A stretch of DNA of 45,251 bases, from the NCBI GenBank assembly GCA_021824125.1, contig JAKALO010000006.1, positions 1 to 45,251 on the forward strand, given 5' to 3'. Positions 31,794 through 41,463 of the stretch are shown here, piece after piece. The translations under genes were made by a program, and so were the position numbers. The stretch comes from Deltaproteobacteria bacterium. GTDB lineage: Bacteria > Desulfobacterota > Deferrimicrobia > Deferrimicrobiales > Deferrimicrobiaceae. Numbering within the stretch: position 1 is the stretch's first letter; each line of letters opens with the position of its first letter. The notes beneath the pieces are model-generated. The model was not told the DNA's origin, searched no databases, and worked only from the letters and a program-made list of their open reading frames with translations.

Positions 31794-33485
31794 ATGGCAC
31801 ACGGGAAGCCGAAGCGGGCCGGAAGCCCGCGCGAACGCGCGGCGAGGGAAGAGTGGGTTCGGGACGTGCTCTCCCCGGCGTTGTCGAAGTCGCCGGAGCG
31901 CAAGGAGCGGTTCGAGAGCACCTCCGGGGCCGCGATCGAACGGCTGTACACCCCCGATCTTCCCGGGGGATTCGACTACCTTGGGGACCTCGGGTTTCCC
32001 GGGGCGTTTCCGTTCACCCGCGGGGTGCAGCCCACGATGTACCGCGGCCGGTTCTGGACGATGCGGCAGTACGCGGGCTTCGGCGACGCCCGGGAGTCGA
32101 ACAGGCGGTATCGATACCTGCTCGAACAGGGACAGACCGGCCTGTCGGTCGCCTTCGACCTGCCCACGCAGATGGGGTACGACTCCGACAACCCGATGGC
32201 GTTGGGCGAGGTCGGAAAGGTGGGGGTCGCGATCGATTCCCTCGCCGACATGGAGGCGCTCTTCGACGGGATCCCGCTGGGGGAAGTCTCCACCTCGATG
32301 ACGATCAACTCCACGGCGGCGGTCCTGCTCGCGATGTACGTTGCGGTCGGCGAGAAGCAGGGCGTTTCCGCGGACCGGCTCAACGGCACCATCCAGAACG
32401 ACATCCTAAAGGAATACATCGCGCGGGGGACGTACATCTTCCCGCCGGTCCCGTCGATGCGGGTGATCACGGACATCTTCGCCTTCTGCAAGGACGGCGT
32501 TCCACGGTGGAACACGATCAGCATATCCGGCTACCACATCCGCGAAGCCGGCTCCACGGCGGCGCAGGAGGTCGCCTTCACGCTGGCCAACGGCATCGCC
32601 TACGTCCAGGCCGCGGTCGACGCCGGGATGACGGTCGACTCCTTCGCCTCGCGCCTGGCGTTCTTCTTCAACGCGCACAACACGTTCCTGGAAGAGGTCG
32701 CCAAGTTCCGCGCGGCGCGTCGGCTTTGGGCGAAGATAATGAAGGAGCGTTTCAAGGCGAGGGACCCGCGCTCATGGATGCTCCGGTTCCACACGCAGAC
32801 CGCCGGCTCGGCGCTGACCGCGCAGCAGCCGGACAACAACGTGGTCCGCGTCACCCTCCAGGCGCTGGCGGCGGTCCTGGGCGGCACGCAGTCCCTCCAC
32901 ACCAACTCGCGCGACGAGGCCCTCTCCCTTCCCACCGAGGACTCGGTGCGGATAGCGCTGCGCACCCAGCAGGTGATCGCGCACGAGAGCGGCGCGGGGG
33001 ACACGGTCGACCCGCTCGGGGGGTCCTACTGCGTGGAGGCGCTCACCACCGCCCTGGAGCGGCAGGCCACGGAGTACATCGGGAAGATCGACCGTATGGG
33101 GGGCGTGATACGGGCGATCGACGCGGGGTACATCCAGAGGGAGATCCAGGACGCGGCGTACAGGTACCAGCAGGAGATCGAGCGGAAAGAGCGGGTCGTC
33201 GTCGGGCTGAACGAGTTCACGATGGAGGAGAAGGCCCCGGGGAAGCTCCTCACGGTCGATCCCGGGGTCGAGAAGGAACAGCGGAAGCGGCTGGCGGACG
33301 TGCGCCGCAGGCGCGACGCCAAGACGGTCCGGGAAGCGCTCGAAAAACTCGGAAAGGCGTGCCGCGGGAAGTACAACGTGATGCCGCCGATCCTGACGGC
33401 CGTTCGCGCCTACGCCACGATCGGGGAGATCTCCGACGTGATGCGCGGCGTGTTCGGCGCCTACCGGGGAAAAGTCACGGTCTGA
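31794..33485 (+). CDS. Methylmalonyl-CoA mutase large (catalytic) subunit, lacking B12-binding domain
   Basis: [92 protein letters not shown]; ends at [20 protein letters not shown]. Confidence 0.94.
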   Translation: MAHGKPKRAGSPRERAAREEWVRDVLSPALSKSPERKERFESTSGAAIERLYTPDLPGGFDYLGDLGFPGAFPFTRGVQPTMYRGRFWTMRQYAGFGDARESNRRYRYLLEQGQTGLSVAFDLPTQMGYDSDNPMALGEVGKVGVAIDSLADMEALFDGIPLGEVSTSMTINSTAAVLLAMYVAVGEKQGVSADRLNGTIQNDILKEYIARGTYIFPPVPSMRVITDIFAFCKDGVPRWNTISISGYHIREAGSTAAQEVAFTLANGIAYVQAAVDAGMTVDSFASRLAFFFNAHNTFLEEVAKFRAARRLWAKIMKERFKARDPRSWMLRFHTQTAGSALTAQQPDNNVVRVTLQALAAVLGGTQSLHTNSRDEALSLPTEDSVRIALRTQQVIAHESGAGDTVDPLGGSYCVEALTTALERQATEYIGKIDRMGGVIRAIDAGYIQREIQDAAYRYQQEIERKERVVVGLNEFTMEEKAPGKLLTVDPGVEKEQRKRLADVRRRRDAKTVREALEKLGKACRGKYNVMPPILTAVRAYATIGEISDVMRGVFGAYRGKVTV

Positions 33486-33572
33486 AGCGGCGCCTGGCCG
33501 ACCCCTGTTCCGCGTGGTTGAAAGGATATATAGTAGGTATGCCCGAAATCAGCCCTTGCGAACGGGAGAAGG

Positions 33573-34550
33573 ATGGCGGAACTGCTCCGGCGGATACTCG
33601 AGGAATGCGAAGGGAGATTCGTGTCCGGCCAGGACATCGGCCGCAGGATGGGAATGTCCCGGGCGGCCGTCTGGAAGCAGGTCCAGGGGTTGCGCCGGCG
33701 GGGTTTCGGCATTGAAGGCGCCCGGGGGGCCGGTTACCGGCTTCTCGGGCGACCCGACGTGATCGAGGAACAGGAACTCTTTTCCCGTCTGTCCCGCACC
33801 GATTTCCGGAAACACTTCGTTTTTTTCCACGTCACCGACAGCACCAACAGCGGCGCGGCGGAGATTGCCGGGAAGGGCGGGGCGCACGGAACGGTGGTGT
33901 GCGCCGACTCCCAGACGGGCGGCCGGGGCAGGCTGGGTCGCAGGTGGGAATCGCCCCCCGGCGTCAACCTATATTTCTCCCTGCTCCTGCGACCCTTTCT
34001 CGACCCCCTGCGCGCCCCGCAGCTGACGCTCGTCGCCGCTATCGCGCTCGCGGCTGCGGTCGAGGAATGTTCGGGGCTCCGGGCGTCTCTGAAATGGCCG
34101 AACGACCTATACCTGGAGGGGAGGAAGGCCGCGGGGATATTGGCGGAGATGTCGGCCGATCCCGACCGTCTCCGACACGTGGTGATCGGGGTCGGGTTGA
34201 ACGTCAACGCGGGGTCACACGACTTCCCGGAGGCGATCCGCGGTAAGGCGACTTCCCTGAAGATCCTGACGGGAAGGACCTTCCGGCGCGTGGAGGTCCT
34301 TGCCCGGTTCCTCGATTCCTTCGCGGATCGCTACGCCGCGTTCCTGTCCGACGGGTTCGGGGCGCTTCTGCCCGAGTGGGCCCGGCGGGACGCGCTTGCG
34401 GGCAAACACGTTTTGTTGCGCTACCGGGAGGAGGAGGCGCGCGGAAAGGCGCTCGGCGTGGACGAGTCCGGGATGTTCCTGTTCCGGAGGGAGGGGTCGG
34501 CACGAACGGAGAAAGTCGTCAGCGGGGAAATACTCGAATTCGGAGGATGA
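33573..34550 (+). CDS. birA: Bifunctional biotin--[acetyl-CoA-carboxylase] ligase / biotin operon repressor
   Basis: N-terminal wHTH (VSGQDIGRRMGMSRAAVWKQVQGLRRRGFGIEGARGAGYRL), DSTNSGAAE, ADSQTGGRGRLGRRWESPPGVNLYFSLLLRP, KWPNDLYLEGRKAAGIL. Confidence 0.95.
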   Translation: MAELLRRILEECEGRFVSGQDIGRRMGMSRAAVWKQVQGLRRRGFGIEGARGAGYRLLGRPDVIEEQELFSRLSRTDFRKHFVFFHVTDSTNSGAAEIAGKGGAHGTVVCADSQTGGRGRLGRRWESPPGVNLYFSLLLRPFLDPLRAPQLTLVAAIALAAAVEECSGLRASLKWPNDLYLEGRKAAGILAEMSADPDRLRHVVIGVGLNVNAGSHDFPEAIRGKATSLKILTGRTFRRVEVLARFLDSFADRYAAFLSDGFGALLPEWARRDALAGKHVLLRYREEEARGKALGVDESGMFLFRREGSARTEKVVSGEILEFGG

Positions 34551-34556
34551 CGCGAT

Positions 34557-35333
34557 TTGCTCCTCGTCATTGACGTCGGAAACACGCACACGGTCCTCGG
34601 TGTCTACGAGGGCGAGAAACTGCTCCACCACTGGCGCGTCTGGACGGACCGCGAGAAGACCAGCGACGAATACGGGATTCTCGTCCGGAACCTTTACGAC
34701 GGCAGCCACTTTTCCTCCCGCGAGATCCACTCGATCGCCATCGCGTCCGTGGTTCCGCCGCTCACCCCGACCATCGTGGAGCTTTGCGTTCGCTACTTCG
34801 GCATCACGCCCATGGTCGTGGGCCCCGGCGTCAAGACCGGCATCTCCATCAAGATGGACAACCCCAAGGAGGTCGGCGCGGACAGGATCGTAAACGCCGT
34901 GGCCGCCTTCGCCATGCACAAGAAGGCCTGCATCGTCGTCGATTTCGGGACGGCGACGACCTTCGACTACGTGTCCGGGAACGGCGATTACATGGGCGGG
35001 GTAATAGCCCCTGGCGCGAACATCTCCGCGGAAGCGCTCTTCCGGCAGGCGTCCAAGCTGCCGCGGGTCGAGATCATGAAACCCCCGACGGTCATCGGCA
35101 AGAACACCGTGGCGGCGATGCAGTCCGGGATCTTCTATGGCTACGTCGCTCTCGTTGAGGGGATCATCGACCGCATAAGGAAGGAGCTCCGGTCGGACCC
35201 CCTGGTGATCGCGACGGGCGGGCTCGCGCGGACCATAGCCTCGGATTCGACCAAAATCCACGTAATAGATGAAAATTTGACTCTCGAAGGGCTGCGTATA
35301 ATATACGAGAGGAACCTCGCGCCGGGGGCCTGA
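34557..35333 (+). CDS. coaX: Type III pantothenate kinase
   Basis: LLVIDVGNTHTVLGVYEG, IVVDFGTATTFDYVSGNGDYMGGVIAPG, VIATGGLARTIA. TTG start. Confidence 0.95.
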   Translation: MLLVIDVGNTHTVLGVYEGEKLLHHWRVWTDREKTSDEYGILVRNLYDGSHFSSREIHSIAIASVVPPLTPTIVELCVRYFGITPMVVGPGVKTGISIKMDNPKEVGADRIVNAVAAFAMHKKACIVVDFGTATTFDYVSGNGDYMGGVIAPGANISAEALFRQASKLPRVEIMKPPTVIGKNTVAAMQSGIFYGYVALVEGIIDRIRKELRSDPLVIATGGLARTIASDSTKIHVIDENLTLEGLRIIYERNLAPGA

Positions 35334-35372
35334 ACCGGGGAGCGATCCATCCATTAGGAGGTACGAAGGAAC

Positions 35373-37457
35373 GTGGATATCCATCAACTCAGAAACGTGG
35401 GAATCATCGCGCACGGAGGCGCGGGAAAGACCACCCTTGCGGAGGCGCTCCTGTTCAACGCCAAGGCGACCGACCGGATGGGACGGGTTGACGACGGGAG
35501 CTCCAATTTCGACTACGATCCCGAGGAGATCCGGCGGAAGATCACCATCAGCACCTCGTTTCACCACTACGGGTGGAACAAGGTGGAGGTGACCCTGGCG
35601 GATACCCCGGGCTATATCAATTTCGAGGCGGACACGCGGGCCTGCCTGCGGATGCTGGACGGCGCCGTGCTGGTGGTGAACGCCGTGTCCGGCGTCGAGG
35701 TCCAGACCGAGAAGATGTGGAAATTCGCCGCCGACTCCGACGTGCCGGTGATCGGGTTCATCTCGAAGATGGACCGGGAGCGGGCGGACTTCGAAAAGTC
35801 GCTCGGGGAGATCTCCGAAATACTCAAGATCAACGCGGTTCCCGTGGTGCTGCCGATAGGAAGGGAAGCCGGGTTCAAGGGCGTCGTGGACCTGTTCCGC
35901 ATGAAGGCGCTCGTCTACAGGGGGGACACGGGCGAGTTCGATGTGGCCGAAATCCCCGCCGACCTCGCGGATGCGGCGAAGAGGGCGCGGGAGAAGCTGG
36001 TCGAGTCGTCCGCCGAGTCCGACGACGCCCTGATCGAGAAATACCTCGAGGGGGCCGAGCTCGGCGAGGACGAGATACGAAAGGGTTTCGCGGCGGGAGT
36101 CGCCGCGAAAAAGTTTCTCCCGGTCCTCTGCGGCTCGGCGCTCCGCAACATCGCCGTCCATCCCCTGCTGGACATGATCAACCAGGTGCTGCCCGACCCC
36201 TCCTACCGGAAGGAGGTCGTCGGCGCCAACCCGAAGACCAAGGCGGCGGAGGCCCGGGCCATCTCCGACAAGGCTCCCTTCTCCGCGCAGGTTTTCAAGA
36301 CCCTTGCCGACCCGTACGCCGGAAAGCTTTCCATCTTCAAGATCTTCTCCGGGACCCTCTCGCCCGACATGTCGCCCCTCAATTCGAGCAAGGGTGCGCA
36401 GGAGCGGATCGGGCAGATCCTGCGCCTCGAAGGCAAGAAGCAGAAGGCCGTCGGATCCGCGTCCGCGGGGGAGATCGTCGCCGTCGCGAAGTTCAAGGAG
36501 ACCTCCACGGGCGACACGCTCTGCGACCCGAAGAACCCGGTCGTGGTCCCGTGCCCCTCCGCGGTCGAACCCGTGATCTCCTTCGCCATCCGGCCGAAGA
36601 CCCGGAACGACGAGGACAAGCTGGGCACGTCCCTCGTGCGGATGATAGAGGAGGACCCCACCATCCGGTTCCGGAAGGAGTCGCAGACCAAGGAGTTCAT
36701 CCTTGCCGGGATGGGGGAGACCCACCTCGAGGTGGTCGTCGAGAAGCTGAAGCGCCAGTACGGCGTCGAAGTCGAGCTTCGCACCCCCAAGATCCCGTAC
36801 CTCGAGACCATAAAGGGGAAGGCCGAGGCGCAGGGCAAGCACAAGAAGCAGACCGGCGGCCGGGGGCAGTACGGGGACTGCTGGATCCGGATCGAGCCGC
36901 TGCCCCGCGGAAAGGGCTTCGAGTACGTCGACGGGATCGTCGGCGGTTCGATCCCGCGGCAGTATATCCCCGCCGTCGAGAAGGGGATCGTCGAGCGGCT
37001 GGCCAAGGGGGTCATAGCGGGGTACCCGGTGGTCGACGTACGCGTCACCGTTTTCGACGGGTCCTTCCACACGGTCGACTCCTCGGAGATGGCGTTCAAG
37101 ATCGCCGGGTCGCTCGCCTTCAAGAAGGCCGCGCTCGAGGCGAAGCCGATCCTGCTCGAGCCCATCGCGGAGATGGAGGTCATCGTACCGGAGGAGAGCG
37201 TCGGGGACATCATCGGCGACCTGAACGGACGGCGAGGCCGGGTGCTCGGCGTGGAAGCCCACGGCAAGAGCCAGGTCGTGAAGGTCCAGGTCCCGCTCGC
37301 GGAGGTGCTCCGGTACTCCTCCGACCTGCGGTCGATCACCTCGGGGAGGGGACAGTTCTCGATGAGGATTTCACACTACGAGGAAATACCCGCGGCGATC
37401 ACGGAAAAGATCATCGCGGAGGCGAAGAAGGAGCTCGGGGAAGAAGAAGAGGAGTAA
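35373..37457 (+). CDS. Elongation factor G paralogue (EF-G-like / FusA2-type)
   Basis: GIIAHGGAGKTTLAEALLF, DTPGYINFEADTRACLRMLDGAVLVVNAVSGVEVQTEKMW, ISKMDRERADF, GGRGQYGDCWIRIEPL, C-terminal GRGQFSMRISHYEEIP. Confidence 0.93.
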   Translation: MDIHQLRNVGIIAHGGAGKTTLAEALLFNAKATDRMGRVDDGSSNFDYDPEEIRRKITISTSFHHYGWNKVEVTLADTPGYINFEADTRACLRMLDGAVLVVNAVSGVEVQTEKMWKFAADSDVPVIGFISKMDRERADFEKSLGEISEILKINAVPVVLPIGREAGFKGVVDLFRMKALVYRGDTGEFDVAEIPADLADAAKRAREKLVESSAESDDALIEKYLEGAELGEDEIRKGFAAGVAAKKFLPVLCGSALRNIAVHPLLDMINQVLPDPSYRKEVVGANPKTKAAEARAISDKAPFSAQVFKTLADPYAGKLSIFKIFSGTLSPDMSPLNSSKGAQERIGQILRLEGKKQKAVGSASAGEIVAVAKFKETSTGDTLCDPKNPVVVPCPSAVEPVISFAIRPKTRNDEDKLGTSLVRMIEEDPTIRFRKESQTKEFILAGMGETHLEVVVEKLKRQYGVEVELRTPKIPYLETIKGKAEAQGKHKKQTGGRGQYGDCWIRIEPLPRGKGFEYVDGIVGGSIPRQYIPAVEKGIVERLAKGVIAGYPVVDVRVTVFDGSFHTVDSSEMAFKIAGSLAFKKAALEAKPILLEPIAEMEVIVPEESVGDIIGDLNGRRGRVLGVEAHGKSQVVKVQVPLAEVLRYSSDLRSITSGRGQFSMRISHYEEIPAAITEKIIAEAKKELGEEEEE

Positions 37458-37930
37458 TGGAAAGCGAACCGCGCAAGATTAAGGTATCCTTGACCGAAGA
37501 TCAGGCGGTGGACGAGTCCGTCCGGGGGTCGCTCCAGACCTATATATCCGGGCTCACCGTGCCGCAGAAGGTGGAACTCGCCATCAAGGGCAACAAGGAA
37601 GTGCGCCAGATCCTCTCCCGGGACCCCAACAAGATGGTGTCGCGGGCGTTGATGGGCAGCCCGCGGCTTACGGAAAACGACGTCATGTCGTTCGTTTCCT
37701 CCCCGCAGACCAACGACGAGGTGCTTCGCCTTATCAGCGATAACCGGGAGCATTCGAGCAACGCCCACGTGGTCCTGATGCTGGTGTCGAACCCCAGGAC
37801 ACCGGTGCCCGTCGCGATGCGGTTTCTCGGTCGTCTCAAGGTGAACGAATTGAACAACCTCTGCCGGAACCGCAGCATCTCGGCGCTCCTCCGGCGGGAG
37901 GCCAAGCGGCTCGCCGTGCGGGCCCGCTGA
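37457..37930 (+). CDS. Conserved helical-repeat (LRV/HEAT-like) protein of unknown function, 157 aa
   Basis: Helical repeats with recurring D/N-P-x-x-V/P pattern (LAIKGNKEVRQILSRDPNKMVSRALMGSPRLTENDVMSFVSSPQTNDEVLRLI...VLMLVSNPRTPVPVAMRFLGRL); ATG overlaps the EF-G stop (TAATG); the track ORF is over-extended. Confidence 0.7.
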   Translation: MESEPRKIKVSLTEDQAVDESVRGSLQTYISGLTVPQKVELAIKGNKEVRQILSRDPNKMVSRALMGSPRLTENDVMSFVSSPQTNDEVLRLISDNREHSSNAHVVLMLVSNPRTPVPVAMRFLGRLKVNELNNLCRNRSISALLRREAKRLAVRAR

Positions 37931-37951
37931 CATTCGCCCAGGGGATACTCG

Positions 37952-39061
37952 ATGGCCCTTTTCAACTATGCGACGCGGGAGCTGAGCGCGAAGGTCGTTT
38001 ATTACGGCCCGGGGCTCTCGGGAAAGACGACCAACATCGAAATGGTCCACCGCATTCTCCGGCCGGAGCAGAAGGGGAGGCTCATCTCCCTTCCCACGGA
38101 GACCGACCGCACGCTTTTCTTCGACTTCCTCCCCGTGGACCTCGGCCACATAAAGGGGTTCAAGGTCCGGTTCCACCTTTACACCGTACCCGGCCAGGTG
38201 TTCTACAACGCAACGCGGCGGCTTGTCCTGCAGGGGGTGGACGGCGTGGTCTTCGTCGCCGACTCACAGAAGGAAATGGCGCAGAGCAACGTGGAGAGCC
38301 TCAAGAACCTGGCGGAGAACCTCGCATCCTACGGCAAGAACCTCGATGAGCTTCCGTTCGTGCTCCAGTACAACAAGCGCGACCTGAAGAACCGGTTCTC
38401 GGTCAAGGAAATGGACGCGCAGCTCAACCCGATGAACGTCCCGGCCATCGAAGGCATAGCCAAGGAAGGCGTCGGTGTTTCGGAGACCCTTGTGACGATC
38501 TCACGGATGGTGTTTTCGAGTCTCCGTAAGACTTTGCTCATGCCCGGGGAGACGGCGGAACACGAGGAAATCGGCGCACTGGCGGACGCGAAGATAGGGG
38601 AATCCTTCGGCAGGAAGGAAGCCGAGCAGCTCGAGGAGATCTCCGAGAGCGAAATGATCCAGGTGGACCAGGAAGCCCGGGACGCGAATGCGTCGCCCGA
38701 GGCGTCTTTCGCGGCCGTGGAGCCCGAACCTCCCGCGGACGCGGATTCCGTTCCGGACGAGATCGAGCTCCTGTCCACCGCGCCCCCGATCGTCGAGGAG
38801 GCCGTTCCGGAGGACCAGGACCCGACGAAGGCGTTCGACGAGATCGAGATCGAGATCCCCGAGCGCCCGCCCGGGCCTCCTTCCGCGCCGAAGGAAGCCC
38901 GCGTAGATATTTCAGTGGAGCCGGAAGACATCGGGCTTACCTTCCTGAAGTTCGAGAACCCATTCTTGTCTCCGGAAGGGCACGCCGTCCTCCCGGCGGT
39001 GTTCCTGGACGGCGGCGGGAACATCCTGCGGCTGCGCGTCCGCATCACGATCGAGGAGTGA
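37952..39061 (+). CDS. MglA-like Ras-superfamily GTPase with long acidic linker and C-terminal beta-rich domain
   Basis: KVVYYGPGLSGKTTNIEMVHRI, FDFLPVDLGHIKGFKVRFHLYTVPGQVFYNATRRLVLQGVDGVVFVADSQ, QYNKRDLKN; residues ~205-310 acidic/Pro-rich. Confidence 0.9.
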   Translation: MALFNYATRELSAKVVYYGPGLSGKTTNIEMVHRILRPEQKGRLISLPTETDRTLFFDFLPVDLGHIKGFKVRFHLYTVPGQVFYNATRRLVLQGVDGVVFVADSQKEMAQSNVESLKNLAENLASYGKNLDELPFVLQYNKRDLKNRFSVKEMDAQLNPMNVPAIEGIAKEGVGVSETLVTISRMVFSSLRKTLLMPGETAEHEEIGALADAKIGESFGRKEAEQLEEISESEMIQVDQEARDANASPEASFAAVEPEPPADADSVPDEIELLSTAPPIVEEAVPEDQDPTKAFDEIEIEIPERPPGPPSAPKEARVDISVEPEDIGLTFLKFENPFLSPEGHAVLPAVFLDGGGNILRLRVRITIEE

Positions 39062-39068
39062 GGGTGGA

Positions 39069-40508
39069 ATGCCTGCAGACTTCGTAAAGAAGGCGGGGGA
39101 GATCCTCCGGTCGGGTAAATCGATCGAGGAGCGGCTCCGCGAATTCACGGCGGCGGTGGGCGCGTTTCTCCCCGGCGGAATCTCGTCGGTCCTGCTGTTC
39201 GATCGCGACACCGATGATTTCTACCTCCGCGCGACGACTCTCCGGATCGCGCCCTCGCAGGAGACGCTCCACTTCTCCTCGGCGGGGACCATCGAGGACC
39301 TGGCCCTTCGGGAGCGCAGGGTCGTGACCCTCTCCGAGATCCACCGGGCGCCCACGAGCCGGCTCAGGGGGGACATGCTGTTCTTCCCCCTGGTCTCATC
39401 CGACCAGCCTCTCGGCGTGCTGGCGATCCAGTCGACGTCGTCCGGCGGGATCGCGCCGGAGCGGGTTGCTGCCGTGGGCGAGGCCTCCGCCCTGCTGTCC
39501 GACTCGGTCGGCGTCTCCCTCCGCGAGGAGTCGACCGCGCTGCGGATGACGAAGATCGCGGCGATCAACGAGGCGGGGATAAACATCATCTCCACGCTGG
39601 ACCTCCAGAGGCTCCTGAAGCTGGTCGCCACGTCGGCATGCCTCATCATGGAGGCGGAATCGTGCGTCATACGCCTGCTGGACGCCCAAACCGGGAAATA
39701 CGCCATCCGCGAGTTCTACGGCATGAAGGCGGAGAGCGACCAGAAGGACCTCTTCCGGATGGACAAGAAGGCGGTCACGAGGATCCTGAAGGGGGAACCG
39801 CCGATCCTGGTCCGGGACGTCGCGGAAGAGAAGGACTGGAACGAGTTCGCCGGCATCGCCCGCACGATGATCTGCTTCCCGTTGAAGTGCGACGGCGAGA
39901 TCATCGGCACGGTGTCGATATTCGACAAGTTCCCGCACAAGACGTTCTACCCCAGTTCGTTCAACAGCGACGACCTGGCTACGCTCGAGAAGTTCATCCG
40001 GTACGTCGAGAAAGCCATCGGTAACGCCATCGCGTTCGAAAGAAACGACCGGCTCAGGAACCTCGACGACGCGACCGGGCTCCCGACGCTGAAATATTTC
40101 CAGGGACGCCTCCTCCACGAGCTCTCCAGGGCGAAGCGGTTCAAGCGCCGGCTGGTCCTCATGATCTGCGAGGTCACCCTCAAGATCCCCGAGAAGGGAT
40201 TCACTGCAGTCGACCGCGGCGATATCGTCATCAAGCGGCTGGCGGGGGTGATGCGCGAGACCCTTCGCGAATACGACGTCGTGGCGCGGATCAGCGAGTG
40301 GAAGTTCGGGATGATCCTTCCCGAGGCCGAGGACGGCCGGATGAACGCCATCCCCCGGATCAAGAAAGCCATCCAGTCCGAGGTGGAGGAGATTCGCAGG
40401 CGCATCAAGGACGTGCGGGTCGACCTCCGCTTCGGGCACGCCTCCTTCCCCGACGACGGGGACGACCACGAGAAGCTCATCTTCAAATCCAACATTCTCA
40501 GGAAGTGA
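39069..40508 (+). CDS. GAF-GAF-(degenerate)GGDEF sensor protein
   Basis: Two GAF-like regions; DDATGLPTLKYFQGRLLHELSRAKRFKRRLVLMIC = GGDEF-domain N-terminus; signature site reads ARISEWKFGMILPEA instead of aRyGGDEFaillp. Confidence 0.82.
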   Translation: MPADFVKKAGEILRSGKSIEERLREFTAAVGAFLPGGISSVLLFDRDTDDFYLRATTLRIAPSQETLHFSSAGTIEDLALRERRVVTLSEIHRAPTSRLRGDMLFFPLVSSDQPLGVLAIQSTSSGGIAPERVAAVGEASALLSDSVGVSLREESTALRMTKIAAINEAGINIISTLDLQRLLKLVATSACLIMEAESCVIRLLDAQTGKYAIREFYGMKAESDQKDLFRMDKKAVTRILKGEPPILVRDVAEEKDWNEFAGIARTMICFPLKCDGEIIGTVSIFDKFPHKTFYPSSFNSDDLATLEKFIRYVEKAIGNAIAFERNDRLRNLDDATGLPTLKYFQGRLLHELSRAKRFKRRLVLMICEVTLKIPEKGFTAVDRGDIVIKRLAGVMRETLREYDVVARISEWKFGMILPEAEDGRMNAIPRIKKAIQSEVEEIRRRIKDVRVDLRFGHASFPDDGDDHEKLIFKSNILRK

Positions 40509-40954
40509 TGGGAGAGCGGCAGGGAAAGGTCGTCGCGGTGTCGGTCGCCGGAAAGAAAGGGGAGAAGAAGACCCCGGTGCCCTCGGCGACACTTGTCGCG
40601 GATCACGGCGTGCGGGATGACGCGCACGCGGGGCCGGGAAAGCGGCAGGTTAGCCTCCTTGCGGCGGAGAGCATCGGGAAGATGCGAGGGAAGGGCTTGC
40701 AGGTCGGCCCCGGGGATTTCGCGGAGAACATCACCGTGGAAGGGTTCGATTTGCCGGGAGTCCGGGTCGGGGAACGGATCCGCGTCGGGGAGGCCTTGCT
40801 GGAGATATCGCAGATCGGGAAGGAGTGCCACGACCGCTGCGCGATCTACATCCAGGCAGGCGACTGCGTGATGCCGCGCGAAGGGGTGTTCGCCCGGGTG
40901 ATACGCGGCGGGAAAGTTTCGCCGGGCGACGTGGTGCGCAAGGAGCGGCCGTGA
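40508..40954 (+). CDS. MOSC-domain protein
   Basis: GVRDDAHAGPGKRQVSLLAAESI, GDFAENITVEGFDL, VGEALLEISQIGKECHDRCAIYIQAGDCVMPREGVFARV. ATG overlaps the previous stop. Confidence 0.92.
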   Translation: MGERQGKVVAVSVAGKKGEKKTPVPSATLVADHGVRDDAHAGPGKRQVSLLAAESIGKMRGKGLQVGPGDFAENITVEGFDLPGVRVGERIRVGEALLEISQIGKECHDRCAIYIQAGDCVMPREGVFARVIRGGKVSPGDVVRKERP

Positions 40955-41463
40955 TCAGGGCCGCCGTCGTGACGGTATCCGACCGTTCCTTCCGTAAGGA
41001 GCGCGCGGACGCCTCCGGCCCGGCCGTTGCGGAAGTCCTGGCGCGCCTCCCCGCGGAAGTTGAGCAGCGGATAGTCGTCCCGGACGAAATACCGTACATC
41101 GGCCGCGCCCTGCGCCACCTCTCCGACGAGCTCGGCGTGGACCTTGTCGTCACCACGGGGGGGACCGGCGTCGACGCGAGGGACGTCACTCCCGAGGCGA
41201 CGCGGGAAGCGATCGACCGCGAGATCCCCGGCATGGCCGAGGTAATGCGGGCCGAGAGCCAGAAGAAGGTGCACACGGCGATGCTGTCGCGGGCGGTTGT
41301 CGGCATCCGCGGGAAGACGCTGATCGTCAACCTGCCCGGCAGCCCCGGGGGCGCCAGGGAAAATCTCGAAGCCATCCTCGCCGTGCTTCCCCACGCGATC
41401 GAAAAGATCCGCGGCGGCGGGGGCGACTGCCAGCCCGAAACGCGGTCGCCGTCAGTGAAATGA
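40951..41463 (+). CDS. Molybdenum cofactor biosynthesis protein MogA/MoaB family
   Basis: AAVVTVSDRSFRKERADASGPAVAEVL, DLVVTTGGTGVDARDVTPEATREAIDREIPGMAEVMR, LIVNLPGSPGGARENLEAIL. Confidence 0.93.
   Translation: MIRAAVVTVSDRSFRKERADASGPAVAEVLARLPAEVEQRIVVPDEIPYIGRALRHLSDELGVDLVVTTGGTGVDARDVTPEATREAIDREIPGMAEVMRAESQKKVHTAMLSRAVVGIRGKTLIVNLPGSPGGARENLEAILAVLPHAIEKIRGGGGDCQPETRSPSVK

Noticed and set aside
34215-37262. 1015-aa minus-strand ORF
   Set aside because: Antisense to birA/coaX/EF-G; low-complexity GC-driven translation without motifs.
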